Shown here one piece after another: positions 44,034 to 52,872 of a stretch of DNA of 64,000 bases (the stretch's first letter is position 1; each line of letters opens with the position of its first letter). The position numbers and the translations under genes were made by a program. This DNA is from Kineococcus mangrovi. Lineage in GTDB: Bacteria > Actinomycetota > Actinomycetes > Actinomycetales > Kineococcaceae. The stretch covers positions 340,140 to 404,139 of the forward strand of contig NZ_JBGGTQ010000005.1 in NCBI RefSeq assembly GCF_041320705.1, read 5' to 3'. The notes under the pieces are model-generated. The model ran no database searches and was not told the origin of the DNA. It worked only from the letters and a program-made list of their open reading frames with translations.

Positions 44034-44690
44034 ATGGACGACTGGTCGGTGACGACTCCTCGCGGGCTCACGGACACCGTGCACGACACGATCCTGGAAC
44101 TCCTCATGAACCGCGGCCTGGAACCCGGCTCGGCCCTGCGCACCCAGACGCTGGCCGACCGCCTCGGCGTGTCGGCCACCCCCGTCCGCGAGGCCCTCGC
44201 CCGGCTGGAGGGTTCGGGTCTGGTGGTCCGCAGCGCCCGGCGCGGGTACCGGGCGGCGCCGCTGCTGTCGAACGAGGAGCTGGGCCAGCTGGTCGACGTC
44301 CGCCTGCTGGTCGAGCCCGGCAACGCCGAACGGGCCTGCGCCCGGACCGACGACGCCTTCGTGGCCCGGCTGTGGACCGCGGTCGAGGAGCAGCGGCAGG
44401 CCCCCACGGGCCCGGGGTACAGCGGTTTCAAGCACTACCTGGAGGCGGACTGGTCCTTCCACGAGCTGCTGGCCGAGGGGACGGGCAACCCCTTCATCGT
44501 CCGGACGCTGGACTCCTTCCGCGGTTTCGTGCAGCGCCTGCACCAGGACGAGGAGCGCGTCAGCGACGCCCGCGAGAGCGTCGCCGAGCACGAGGCGATC
44601 GTCCGGGCCTTCGAGCAGCGGGACCCCGCGGCCGCCGCCGCGGCCATGCGGGCGCACCTGCGGGGGGTGCTGGAGCGGGCGTTCGGGTGA
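44034..44690 (+). CDS. GntR/FCD family transcriptional regulator
   Basis: A 218-residue regulator. The winged helix is near residues 15-80 (RTQTLADRLGVSATPVREAL), and the FCD ligand domain has VDVRLLVEPGNAERA, FHELLAEGTGNPFI and EHEAIVRAFEQRDP with metal-binding His and Asp. FCD regulators usually bind carboxylates or sugar acids. It precedes the tetrose-type operon by 85 nt, and the perfect palindrome TTCTATAGAA at 44735-44744 is a probable binding site. Confidence 0.9.
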   Translation: MDDWSVTTPRGLTDTVHDTILELLMNRGLEPGSALRTQTLADRLGVSATPVREALARLEGSGLVVRSARRGYRAAPLLSNEELGQLVDVRLLVEPGNAERACARTDDAFVARLWTAVEEQRQAPTGPGYSGFKHYLEADWSFHELLAEGTGNPFIVRTLDSFRGFVQRLHQDEERVSDARESVAEHEAIVRAFEQRDPAAAAAAMRAHLRGVLERAFG

Positions 44691-44734
44691 GGGGCGCGGA
44701 CACGGCGCCCCGGCACTCGCCAAGCTCCATGATT

Positions 44735-44745
44735 TTCTATAGAAT
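44735..44745 (+). promoter_or_regulatory. AT-rich palindrome and -10 of the tetrose operon
   Basis: TTCTATAGAA (44735-44744) is a perfect palindrome in an AT-rich patch (44731-44745) of otherwise GC-rich DNA. TAGAAT (44740-44745) is a good -10, so a regulator bound here would occlude the promoter. The -35 is weak. This is a likely GntR operator. Confidence 0.6.
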
Positions 44746-44775
44746 CCTTGTCACGACGACCTCAGGAGTGAGAAC

Positions 44776-45777
44776 GTGAGCGACGACGCCACCCGCGTGT
44801 TCGACGGCTTCCCCGACGTGCTGACCCGCCAGAACTGGCCGATCACGGTGCCGATGATGCCGCACCCGCACGTCCTGCCGGACGGTACGACGGTGCAGGA
44901 GCAGTCGGCCGAGGGCTGGGCGCAGACCCTCGAGGTCATGACGGACGCCGGGTACACGTGCATCGACCCCACGGACACCTGGATCCGCATCGCGGACCTG
45001 TCCCCGCAGCGGCAGCAGGAGTTCGCCCGCACCGTGCGCGCAGCGGGACTGCAGATCCCCGCGTTCTCGACCTCGCGCCGATCGGTGATGGACCACGAGA
45101 AGGCCGAGGAGAACCTCGCCTACTCCCACCGCGCCATCGACGCGTGCGCGGCCATCGGCATCCCCGTCGTGAACTTCGGCTTCATGCGGGGGTTCACCCC
45201 GGCGCAGGCCAAGGCCCTGTGGTTCTGGCTCGAACCCGGCTACGCCGACGACTTCAGCGACGACGTCCGCGCGGTCGCCGTCGCGAAGATCAAGGAACTG
45301 GCCCAGCACGCCCGGGAGGTCGGGGTGCAGATCGCGCTGGAGATGTACGAGGACACCTACCTCGGCACCGCCGACCGCATGGTGCAGTTCGTCCAGGACG
45401 TCGGCTACGACAACGTCGGCCTCAACCCCGACTTCGGCAACATCCTGCGCCTGCACCGCGAGGTGGAGCCGTGGGAGGAGATCGCCGCCAAGACGTTCCC
45501 GTACACGAACTACTGGCACCTCAAGAACTACTACCGCGACGAGGAACCCTCGACCGGTTCGGTGCGCACGCACCCGGCTCCCCTGGAGTTCGGCACGATC
45601 AACTACCGCAAGGCCATCACCACGGCCGTCGAGGCCGGTTTCCGCGGCGCGTTCTGCGTGGAACACTACGGCGGCGACAGCATCGGCGTGGGCGCGACGA
45701 ACCGCGAGTACATCCGTCGCGTGCTGCCCAAGGTGACCCCGTTCCAGCCCTTCAGCAGCGGCGCTGCGAACCACTGA
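44776..45777 (+). CDS. Xylose isomerase-like TIM-barrel sugar isomerase/epimerase
   Basis: A 333-residue protein of the AP-endonuclease-2/sugar isomerase fold. It has metal-binding Glu in VQIALEMYEDTYLG, His in YWHLKNYYRD and Asp in LNPDFGNI, and a C-terminal Glu in GAFCVEHYGGDS. AGGAG lies 7 nt before the GTG start. It is the first gene of a five-gene operon with a fused dihydroxyacetone-type kinase and two isomerases. An epimerase or isomerase step on a tetrose, tetrulose or tetronate is the likely role; no subfamily can be named. Confidence 0.82.
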   Translation: MSDDATRVFDGFPDVLTRQNWPITVPMMPHPHVLPDGTTVQEQSAEGWAQTLEVMTDAGYTCIDPTDTWIRIADLSPQRQQEFARTVRAAGLQIPAFSTSRRSVMDHEKAEENLAYSHRAIDACAAIGIPVVNFGFMRGFTPAQAKALWFWLEPGYADDFSDDVRAVAVAKIKELAQHAREVGVQIALEMYEDTYLGTADRMVQFVQDVGYDNVGLNPDFGNILRLHREVEPWEEIAAKTFPYTNYWHLKNYYRDEEPSTGSVRTHPAPLEFGTINYRKAITTAVEAGFRGAFCVEHYGGDSIGVGATNREYIRRVLPKVTPFQPFSSGAANH

Positions 45778-45799
45778 GCGATCGAAGGAGACCGTCCAG

Positions 45800-47509
45800 A
45801 TGACCAAGATCTTCGGTGACCCCTCGAAGTTCGTCGACGAGTCCGTCGCGGGTTTCGTCGACCTCTACCCCCACTTCGTCCAGCCCGTCCCCCACGGGGT
45901 GATCCGCTCCACCGCCACCCCCGAGGGGAAGGTGGCCGTCGTCGCCGGCGGCGGGTCGGGCCACTACCCCGCCTTCGCCGGGTACGTCGGCCCGGGCCTG
46001 GCCGACGGGGCGGTGTGCGGCAACGTCTTCGCCTCCCCCTCCACCCGCTGGGTCTACGACGTCGCCAAGGCCGCGCACCGCGGCGGCGGTGTCGTCCTGG
46101 GCTTCGGCAACTACGCCGGGGACATCCTCAACTTCGGCCTGGCCGCCGAGCGCCTGCGCGCCGAGGGCATCCGCGCCGAACTGCTCGTCGTCACCGACGA
46201 CGTCGCCTCCGAGGGCCAGGGTGCGAACGGGCAGCGCCGCGGCATCGCCGGTGACGTCGTCGCCTTCAAGATCGCCGGGGCGGCCGCCGAGGCGGGGTAC
46301 GACTTCGACGAGGTCGTGCGCGTGGCCCGCCACGCCAACGACGTCACCCGCTCCATGGGCATCGCCTTCGCCGGCTGCACCCTGCCCGGGGAGACCGAGC
46401 CCCTGTTCACCGTCACCGAGGGCCACATGGGCATCGGGCTGGGCATCCACGGCGAACCGGGCATCAGCGAGGAGCCGATCGGCACCCCGACCGAGATCGC
46501 CGACCTGCTGGTCGAGAAGGTCCTGGCCGGCAAGCCCGAGGGTGCCCCCGAGGGCGGCAAGGTCGCGGTCCTGGTCAACGGGCTGGGCTCGACGAAGTAC
46601 GAGGAGCTGTTCCTGCTGTACTCCCCCGTCGCCGCCAGGCTGCGCGAGGCCGGGTACGAGATCGTCGCCCCCCAGGTCGGTGAGCTCGTCACGAGCCTGG
46701 ACATGGCCGGGTGCTCGCTCACCGTCACGTGGCTGGACGAGGAGCTGGAGACGTTGTGGACCGCGCCGGCGCAGTGCCCGGCCCTGTCCGTCGGCCCCAC
46801 CATCGAGACCACCGCGGCCCCGGTCTACGAGGTGCCCGAGGACGAGGTCGCCGACTACTCCGGCACCCCCGAGGCGGCCCAGGCCGCCGGGCAGCAGGTG
46901 GCTTCCCTCCTCGAAGCGGTGCGCGAGGTGCTGAAGGACGCCGAGGCCGAGCTGGGCCGCATCGACGCCATCGCCGGTGACGGCGACCACGGCACCGGCA
47001 TGGTCAACGGCTCCGTGGCCGCCGCCGAATCGGCCCGCGCCGCCGCCGACGCCGGGGCGGGGGCCGGTGCCACGCTGTCCGCGGCCGGTGGCGCCTGGGC
47101 CGACCGCGCCGGCGGCACCTCCGGGGTCATCTGGGGGGTGCTGCTGCACGCCTTCGCCGACAAGCTGGGCGACGAGGGCGCACCCAGCGCCGCGCAGGTC
47201 TCCGAGGGCGCCACCGCCAGCGTCGAGGCCGTGATGCGCCTGGCCGGGGCCCGGGTGGGGAACAAGACCATGCTCGACGCGCAGGTCCCCTTCGCCGAGA
47301 CCCTCGCGCAGCGCGTCGAGGCCGGGGACGACCTCAAGACCGCGTTCACGGCCGCCGCGCAGGCCGCCACCGACGCGGCCGAGGCCACGAAGGACCTCCG
47401 CCCGCAGATCGGGCGGGCCCGGCCGCTGGCCGAGCGGTCCCTGGGCCACCCCGACGCCGGCGCCGTCTCGCTGGCCCTGGTCACCCGCACCGTCGCCGAC
47501 AAGCTCTGA
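45800..47509 (+). CDS. Fused dihydroxyacetone/erythrulose kinase (DhaK-DhaL)
   Basis: A 569-residue ATP-dependent kinase. The DhaK half has [20 protein letters not shown] and the substrate-binding His in [13 protein letters not shown]; the DhaL half, from about residue 365, has [12 protein letters not shown] (Mg-ATP) and [12 protein letters not shown]. The C-terminal helix bundle is complete. It phosphorylates dihydroxyacetone or a tetrulose such as erythrulose. With RpiB-like and TIM-like isomerases next to it, the arrangement matches the DerK/LerK kinase cluster of tetritol catabolism known in Mycobacterium smegmatis. Which tetrulose it uses is unknown. Confidence 0.88.
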   Translation: MTKIFGDPSKFVDESVAGFVDLYPHFVQPVPHGVIRSTATPEGKVAVVAGGGSGHYPAFAGYVGPGLADGAVCGNVFASPSTRWVYDVAKAAHRGGGVVLGFGNYAGDILNFGLAAERLRAEGIRAELLVVTDDVASEGQGANGQRRGIAGDVVAFKIAGAAAEAGYDFDEVVRVARHANDVTRSMGIAFAGCTLPGETEPLFTVTEGHMGIGLGIHGEPGISEEPIGTPTEIADLLVEKVLAGKPEGAPEGGKVAVLVNGLGSTKYEELFLLYSPVAARLREAGYEIVAPQVGELVTSLDMAGCSLTVTWLDEELETLWTAPAQCPALSVGPTIETTAAPVYEVPEDEVADYSGTPEAAQAAGQQVASLLEAVREVLKDAEAELGRIDAIAGDGDHGTGMVNGSVAAAESARAAADAGAGAGATLSAAGGAWADRAGGTSGVIWGVLLHAFADKLGDEGAPSAAQVSEGATASVEAVMRLAGARVGNKTMLDAQVPFAETLAQRVEAGDDLKTAFTAAAQAATDAAEATKDLRPQIGRARPLAERSLGHPDAGAVSLALVTRTVADKL

Positions 47510-47523
47510 GAGAGGACAAGCAC

Positions 47524-48024
47524 ATGACTGACCTGCAGTGGCGCGTCGTCGTCGCCGCCGACGAGGCCGGTGTCTCGTACAAGGACGCCATCAAGGCCGA
47601 CCTGTTGAAGGATCCCCGCGTCAAGGAGGTCATCGACGTCGGGGTCGGGTCCGACACCGACAAGACGGCCTACCCGCACGTGGCCGTGGCCGGGGCCCGC
47701 AAGATCGCCGCGGGGGAGGCCGACCGGGGGATCTTCGTGTGCGGGACGGGCATGGGGGTGGCGATCGCGGCGAACAAGGTGCCCGGGATCCGGGCCTCGG
47801 TGGCGCACGACTCCTTCTCGGTGGAGCGGCTGGTGCTGTCCAACGACGGTCAGGTCCTGACCTTGGGTGAGCGGGTCGTCGGGCGGGAGCTGGCGCGGCG
47901 GCTGGCCCGGGAGTTCCTGGGGTACGTGTTCGACACCTCCAGCGCCTCGGCGGCCAAGGTCGAGGCGATCACCGGGTACGAGACGGGGGCGGAGGGCGAG
48001 GCGGGTACCGTCGGCTCCTGCTGA
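47524..48024 (+). CDS. RpiB-like sugar-phosphate isomerase (DerI-like)
   Basis: A 166-residue RpiB/LacAB family enzyme. It has the N-terminal [20 protein letters not shown], the active-site [20 protein letters not shown] (Cys retained), the catalytic [12 protein letters not shown] and the [19 protein letters not shown] helix. In tetritol pathways such a homologue isomerises D-erythrulose 4-phosphate to D-erythrose 4-phosphate; as RpiB it would convert ribulose 5-phosphate. Its place in the operon supports the former. AGAGAGG lies near the ATG, 14 nt after the kinase stop. Confidence 0.88.
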   Translation: MTDLQWRVVVAADEAGVSYKDAIKADLLKDPRVKEVIDVGVGSDTDKTAYPHVAVAGARKIAAGEADRGIFVCGTGMGVAIAANKVPGIRASVAHDSFSVERLVLSNDGQVLTLGERVVGRELARRLAREFLGYVFDTSSASAAKVEAITGYETGAEGEAGTVGSC

Positions 48025-48057
48025 GACCTGCCCCTCGAGACCGGAGCCCTGCGCACC

Positions 48058-48831
48058 ATGACGACCCGCCCCCGCCCGCTCGTCGGGGTCAGCCTCAAGA
48101 TGTACTTCTCGCTGGCCCGGACGCGCAGCTACCTCGCCGACGTGGCGGCCCTCGGCCCGGTGGCGGCCGAAGCCGGCGTGGACGCCTTCGTCATCCCCGA
48201 CTTCCTCACCGTGACCACGGGGCTGGACCTCCTGCGCGGGACGGGGATCTCCGTCGGGGCCCAGGACGCGTCCTGGGAGGACTTCGGGGCCCTCACGGGT
48301 GAGGTGTCCCCCGCCGCGCTGCGCGAGGCGGGGGCCCGGTTCGTCGAGATCGGTCACGCCGAGCGGCGTCGCATGTTCGCCGAGGACGACATCGTCACGG
48401 CGCACAAGGCCGCCGCGGCCGCCCGCAACGGCCTCGTCCCGCTCGTCTGCATCGGCGAGAACGTCCGGATCGACGTCGACGACGCCGCCCGCACCACCGT
48501 CAGCCAGGTCCTGGCCGCGCTCGAGGACGTCCCGTCCGAGGCCGAGGTCGCGATCGGCTACGAACCCAACTGGGCGATCGGGCAGACCGAACCGGCCCCG
48601 CCCGAGCACGTCGTGGGGGTCACCACGCGACTGCGCGACGCCCTGTCCCACCGCCGTGGCCTCACGCGCATCCTCTACGGGGGCAGCGCCGGCCCGGGTC
48701 TGTTCACCGACGTCGCCGAAGGGGTCGACGGCCTGTTCCTGGGTCGCTTCGCCCACGACGTCGCCAACTTCAGGGCCGTGATCGAGGAGATCGCGGCCCA
48801 CCCGCTCAACCGAGCGGACGACCACTCCTAG
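48058..48831 (+). CDS. Triose-phosphate isomerase-like enzyme (LerI-like)
   Basis: A 257-residue TIM-barrel isomerase. Lys is in VSLKMYFSLA, the catalytic His in EIGHAERRRMF, the catalytic Glu in AIGYEPNWAIG and the phosphate loops in ILYGGSAGPGLF. The N-terminal region differs from glycolytic TpiA. In the tetritol pathways a TpiA paralogue (LerI) isomerises L-erythrulose 1-phosphate to D-erythrulose 4-phosphate, which fits the kinase-RpiB-TIM order here. A canonical tpiA should exist elsewhere in the genome. Confidence 0.87.
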   Translation: MTTRPRPLVGVSLKMYFSLARTRSYLADVAALGPVAAEAGVDAFVIPDFLTVTTGLDLLRGTGISVGAQDASWEDFGALTGEVSPAALREAGARFVEIGHAERRRMFAEDDIVTAHKAAAAARNGLVPLVCIGENVRIDVDDAARTTVSQVLAALEDVPSEAEVAIGYEPNWAIGQTEPAPPEHVVGVTTRLRDALSHRRGLTRILYGGSAGPGLFTDVAEGVDGLFLGRFAHDVANFRAVIEEIAAHPLNRADDHS

Positions 48832-48840
48832 GAGAGCTCC

Positions 48841-49815
48841 GTGCCCACTGCACCCCGCACCGACAAGATCACCAAGGTCGCCCAGATCGGCACCGGTTAC
48901 ATGGGCGGTGGCATCGCCCAGTCCCTCGCCCTCGCCGGCAACGACGTGTGGCTCGCGGACGCCGACAAGGAGTCGACGCAGCGCAACTACGAGCGCCTGC
49001 TCAAGGAGTCCGAGCTCTTCGAGGCGCAGGGCCTGTTCGCCCAGGGCAGCACCGAGGTCCTCCGGCAGAAGTTCCACCCCGCGGACTCGATCGAGGAAGC
49101 CGTCGCCGACGTCCACTTCGTCGAAGAGGCCGTCTTCGAGGACCCGGCGGTCAAGAAGAGCGTCCTCTCGCGCGTGGAGAAGGCCGTCGCACCGGGCACG
49201 ATCATCGGCACGAACACCTCCACCATCCCCGTGAAGGTGCTGGCCGAGGCGTTCGAGGACCCCTCCCTGTTCCTCACGGTGCACTTCTCCAACCCGGCGC
49301 CGTTCATCCCGGGTGTCGAACTCGTCATGGGCGAGGCGACCGACCCGGTCGTCCTGCCCATCGTCGATGACCTGCTGGCCCGCGCCGGCCGCCGCGGCGC
49401 CCAGGTCAAGGACGTCCCCGGTTTCGTCCTGAACCGCCTCCAGTACGTCCTGCTCAAGGAGGCGATGACGGTCGTCGAGGAGGGTGTCGCCACCCCCGCC
49501 GACGTCGACACCATCGTGTCCACGACGTTCGGCTTCCGGCTGCCGTTCTTCGGTCCGTTCGCGATCGCCGACATGGCCGGCCTGGACGTCTACGCCAAGG
49601 GCTTCGCGACCCTCGAAGGCCACTTCGGTGAGCGGATGTCCGCCCCCGCGAACCTCACCGAGCTCGTCGCCGCCGGCAAGTACGGCACGAAGACCGGCTC
49701 CGGTTTCCTGGAGCTCGAGCCGGAGAAGCTCGCCGAGCTCATCGACTACCGCAACAAGGCCTACCAGAAGATGGGTGAGCTCCTCGCCGAGCTCGGGCCG
49801 TCGCCGCTGGCCTGA
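48841..49815 (+). CDS. 3-hydroxyacyl-CoA dehydrogenase-like NAD-dependent enzyme
   Basis: A 324-residue protein of the HCDH fold. The NAD-binding GTGYMGGGIAQSLALAGND is near residues 17-35, the catalytic HFSNPAPFIPGVELV (His-x2-NP) near 149-163, and the C-terminal domain VPGFVLNRLQYVLLKEAMTV near 194-213. AGGAG lies 6 nt before the GTG start. Related enzymes use acyl-CoA esters or sugar acids such as gulonate. As the last gene of the tetrose operon it probably oxidises a sugar acid or alcohol rather than a CoA ester (inference). Confidence 0.82.
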   Translation: MPTAPRTDKITKVAQIGTGYMGGGIAQSLALAGNDVWLADADKESTQRNYERLLKESELFEAQGLFAQGSTEVLRQKFHPADSIEEAVADVHFVEEAVFEDPAVKKSVLSRVEKAVAPGTIIGTNTSTIPVKVLAEAFEDPSLFLTVHFSNPAPFIPGVELVMGEATDPVVLPIVDDLLARAGRRGAQVKDVPGFVLNRLQYVLLKEAMTVVEEGVATPADVDTIVSTTFGFRLPFFGPFAIADMAGLDVYAKGFATLEGHFGERMSAPANLTELVAAGKYGTKTGSGFLELEPEKLAELIDYRNKAYQKMGELLAELGPSPLA

Positions 49816-49851
49816 CCCGCACCCCCGCCCGGCTGGGGCGGACGCGCGATC

Positions 49852-49887
49852 CTCGGGGTCGGCCGGCAGGACGCGGCCGGCCCCGAG
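49852..49887 (+). terminator. Terminator hairpin after the tetrose operon
   Basis: Bases 49852-49865 pair with 49874-49887 (14 bp, one G-T wobble) around an 8-nt loop. It lies about 37 nt after the stop. Confidence 0.75.
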
Positions 49888-49980
49888 CGGGTTCCCGGCG
49901 GGAGCGTGCCCGCGACGTGGAACGGGCGACGGCCCCGCCGGTCCGGCCCTCCTGCACCCCTCACCTGCGGGTGAGCCCTG

Positions 49981-50760
49981 TCAGCCCCTCGGGGGACGCG
50001 GCCGGAACGCCAGGTGCAGCTCACCGTGGTGGTCGAGGCGACGGACGTCGACCTCGAAGACCGGTTCGAGCAGCGCGGGCACCAGCACCTCCGCGGGGTC
50101 ACCGGCGGCACGCACCACCCCGTCGTGCAGCAGGACGACCTCGTCGCAGTAGGCCGCTGCGAGGGACAGGTCGTGGAGCACGACGACCACGGTCGTGCCG
50201 AGCGAGCGGACGAGGCTCAGGACCTCGTGCTGGTAGCGGACGTCCAGGTGGTTCGTCGGCTCGTCGAGGAGCAGGTGTTGCGCCGACTGGGCCAGCGCCC
50301 GGGCGATGAGGATCCGCTGACGTTCCCCGCCGGACACCTCGACGAGCCGGCGGCCGGCCAGGGGCAGCCCACCCACCCGGCGCAGGGCGGCCTCGGCGAC
50401 GCGCACGTCCTGCGCCGTCGTCCCCCCGAACCGCCCTCGGTGCGGGGTGCGGCCCAGCAGCACCGACTCGGCCACCGTCAGGGGCAGGTCCGTCCCGGAC
50501 CCGTGGTCGGTCTCCTGCACGACGACGGCGACCCGCCGGGCGAGCTCGTGCGCCGAGAGCCCGGCGACGTCCTGACCGTCCACCTCGACCGTTCCGCGCC
50601 GTGGGCGCAGCGCACCGTGCAGCAGGCGCAGGAGCGTGGTCTTGCCGCTGCCGTTGGGCCCCAGCAGCCCCAGGACCCGGCCGTCGGCGGCGTCGACGTC
50701 GACCCCGCGCAGCACGGCGTGCCGACCGTGCGCGAACTCCAGGCCGCGGGCGCGGATCAC
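49981..50760 (-). CDS. Iron-siderophore/heme type ABC transporter ATPase
   Basis: A 259-residue FecE/FhuC-like ATPase. Walker A is GLLGPNGSGKTTLLR near residues 30-44, the signature is VSGGERQRILIARALAQ and Walker B is LLLDEPTNHLDVRYQ, with the D-loop and the H-loop VVVLHDLSL. It powers the permease encoded upstream. The GTG at 50760 overlaps the stop of the binding-protein gene (GTGA). Confidence 0.92.
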   Translation of the reverse strand: MIRARGLEFAHGRHAVLRGVDVDAADGRVLGLLGPNGSGKTTLLRLLHGALRPRRGTVEVDGQDVAGLSAHELARRVAVVVQETDHGSGTDLPLTVAESVLLGRTPHRGRFGGTTAQDVRVAEAALRRVGGLPLAGRRLVEVSGGERQRILIARALAQSAQHLLLDEPTNHLDVRYQHEVLSLVRSLGTTVVVVLHDLSLAAAYCDEVVLLHDGVVRAAGDPAEVLVPALLEPVFEVDVRRLDHHGELHLAFRPRPPRG

Positions 50761-51710
50761 TGCGCGAAGCGGTCGACGATGCGCTGCAGACCGTCCAGCG
50801 CGAGCGGGGTGGGGGGTTCGGTGAAGTTGAACAGCAGCGGCAGGACGTCCCCCTCCTGAACGGCGGTCAACGCACCGGCACCGGGGGCGGAGGTGACCGC
50901 GTCGACGACGGCCGCCGGGTCCCCGCCGGAGTGCAGCAGGACCAGGACGTCGGGGTTGCGCGCGAGCAGCTCCTCGCGGGTGACCTCGAAGACGCGGTCG
51001 GGCACGTCGGCGAAGACGTTGGCCAGACCCGCCGCCTCGAGCTGCGGGTGGGCCGTGCTCGCGGTGCCGTAGGCGTACGTGACGCCTCCGCCGACCGTCG
51101 GGTAGAGGACGGCGGCGGTGCGCCCCGACGGCTCCCGGCGCAACCGCTCGAACCGCTCGGTCAGTTCCCGGGCGGCCACCGCAGCCTCGGCCTCGCGGTC
51201 GACCACGCGGCCGTAGAACTCCATCTGCTCGGCCACGTCGTCGAAGCGCACCTCCGACCCAGCGGCCCCGCACAGGGCCGGTTCCTCCAGCACCGGGACG
51301 CCCGAGGCGGCCAGCGTCGCCCGGTCGAGGTTGTCGGCCGTGCCCAGGACGAGGTCGGGCCGCTGGGCCAGGACGACCTCGCGGGAGATCTGCAGGTGCC
51401 CGCTGCTGTCGAGGCGGTCGCTGAGGACGGGGATCCCCGCCAGTGCGGTCCGGGTCGCCTCGTCGTAGTACTCCTGCGGGTACTGCCCGGCCCTGGCCAC
51501 GACCCGGTCCAGGGCACCCAGCCGCTGCAGGAAGGGCACGGATGCGCTGTGCAGCAGCACGATCCGCTCCGGGGTGCGGTCGAAGGAGACCTGCGCGCCG
51601 CAGTTGGTGACGGTGAACCCCGTGACAGCCGGGGCGCCGGCGCCCCCGCACGCGGTGGCGCACGTCGAGGCCAGGGCGACGGTGGCGATCAGGGGCAGCA
51701 GGCGACGCAC
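50757..51710 (-). CDS. ABC transporter substrate-binding lipoprotein
   Basis: A 317-residue lipoprotein of the siderophore/heme/B12 (FepB/BtuF) class. The signal (RRLLPLIATVALASTCATAC) ends in a lipobox with Cys near residue 21. The two-lobed fold shows PERIVLLHSASVPFLQRLGA, LAQRPDLVLG and LARNPDVLVLLHSGGD. GGGAG lies 5 nt before the GTG at 51710. The ligand is undetermined; the closest types bind ferric siderophores or heme. It lies between the permease and the ATPase. Confidence 0.88.
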   Translation of the reverse strand: MRRLLPLIATVALASTCATACGGAGAPAVTGFTVTNCGAQVSFDRTPERIVLLHSASVPFLQRLGALDRVVARAGQYPQEYYDEATRTALAGIPVLSDRLDSSGHLQISREVVLAQRPDLVLGTADNLDRATLAASGVPVLEEPALCGAAGSEVRFDDVAEQMEFYGRVVDREAEAAVAARELTERFERLRREPSGRTAAVLYPTVGGGVTYAYGTASTAHPQLEAAGLANVFADVPDRVFEVTREELLARNPDVLVLLHSGGDPAAVVDAVTSAPGAGALTAVQEGDVLPLLFNFTEPPTPLALDGLQRIVDRFAQ

Positions 51711-51720
51711 GGGGACTCCC

Positions 51721-52785
51721 TCAAGGACGAGTGGTCGAGTTCTGGTGGCGGACGAGGTGGAGCAGGAACGGCGCACCCACCAGCGCGGTGACGATGCCCA
51801 CCGGGAGTTCCTGCGGTGCCATGAGCGTGCGGGAGACCAGGTCGGCCCACAGGAGCAGGCAGGCACCGAGCAGTGCCCCCACCGGCACGACCCACCGGTG
51901 GGAGGCGCCGACGAGCCGGCGGGCCAGGTGCGGCACGACGAGGCCGACGAACCCGATGCTGCCCCCGGCGGCGACGAGCACCCCGACCGTCAGCGACACC
52001 ACCACGAGCAGCCGGGCACGCGTGCCCACCGGGGAGACGCCCAGGGCCTGGGCCGTGGCGTCGCCGTGGGCCAGCACGTCCAGGGCCGGGGCCCAGGCCC
52101 GCAGGAGGCCCACGGCACCGGCGACGACCACGATGACGACGACCAGCGCCGGACCCCAGCCGGCCAGGGCCAGCGACCCCAGCAGCCAGAACAGCACCGA
52201 CCGCGCCCCCTCGGCGGAGTCGGAGGCGAAGACGAGGAAGCTCGTCGCGGCGGACAGGGCGTAGCCCACGGCGACCCCGGCCAGCAGCAGGCGCACCGAG
52301 GTCAGGGCCCCGCCCGAGCGGGCGACGGCGAACACGAGGGCCGTGGCCGCCAGGGCCCCGAGGAACGCGCTGACCGTCACCGCGTGCGGACCGAGCCCCG
52401 CGGCCACCCCGAACAGGATCGCGGCGGCCGCCCCGCAGGAGGCCCCGGAGTTGACCCCCAGGACGTACGGGTCGGCCAGCACGTTGCGCACGACGGCCTG
52501 CAGGGCCGTGCCGCAGACCGCGAGCCCCGCGCCCAGGGCCAGGCCGAGCAGGACGCGCGGCACCCGCACGGACCAGACGACGGCCTCGTGCTCGGGCGAC
52601 CACGCCCCGGGCGCCCCGGCACCGACGCGGTGCCGCACGATCCCCAGGACGTCGGCCGGGGGCACGACCACGGCCCCCACCGCCGTCGCCACCAGGGCCG
52701 ACACGACCGTGAACGCGACCAGGACGGCGAGCACCGACCCGTTCCGGCGGGTGCGCGACCGCACACCCAGCACGTCGGTCGTCAC
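51721..52785 (-). CDS. FecCD-type ABC transporter permease
   Basis: A 354-residue permease with about ten membrane helices. The FecCD signature VLADPYVLGVNSGASCGAAA near residues 105-124 and the conserved cytoplasmic loop LGVSPVGTRARLLVVVSLTV with GFVGLVVPHLARRLVG are present. A long AAGGAGGG ribosome site precedes the GTG at 52785. The operon order is permease, binding protein and ATPase. Confidence 0.92.
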   Translation of the reverse strand: MTTDVLGVRSRTRRNGSVLAVLVAFTVVSALVATAVGAVVVPPADVLGIVRHRVGAGAPGAWSPEHEAVVWSVRVPRVLLGLALGAGLAVCGTALQAVVRNVLADPYVLGVNSGASCGAAAAILFGVAAGLGPHAVTVSAFLGALAATALVFAVARSGGALTSVRLLLAGVAVGYALSAATSFLVFASDSAEGARSVLFWLLGSLALAGWGPALVVVIVVVAGAVGLLRAWAPALDVLAHGDATAQALGVSPVGTRARLLVVVSLTVGVLVAAGGSIGFVGLVVPHLARRLVGASHRWVVPVGALLGACLLLWADLVSRTLMAPQELPVGIVTALVGAPFLLHLVRHQNSTTRP

Positions 52786-52800
52786 GTCGCTCCCCTCCTT

Positions 52801-52833
52801 GTTGCAAGCTGTTCGCAACAGCCAGGGAGCTTA
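52801..52833 (-). promoter_or_regulatory. Importer promoter with a downstream inverted repeat
   Basis: On the minus strand TAAGCT (52833-52828) is a plausible -10. The inverted repeat GTTGC-N9-GCAAC (52801-52819) lies just after the predicted start, where a repressor could act. It does not match the DtxR/IdeR box that I know. Confidence 0.45.
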
Positions 52834-52872
52834 GACGTCCGCCTGCGCACCGGGCCCACTAGGGTCTGCGGC

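Noticed and set aside
52801..52819. DtxR/IdeR iron box
   Set aside because: The repeat GTTGC-N9-GCAAC lacks the TTAGG-type half-sites of that box.
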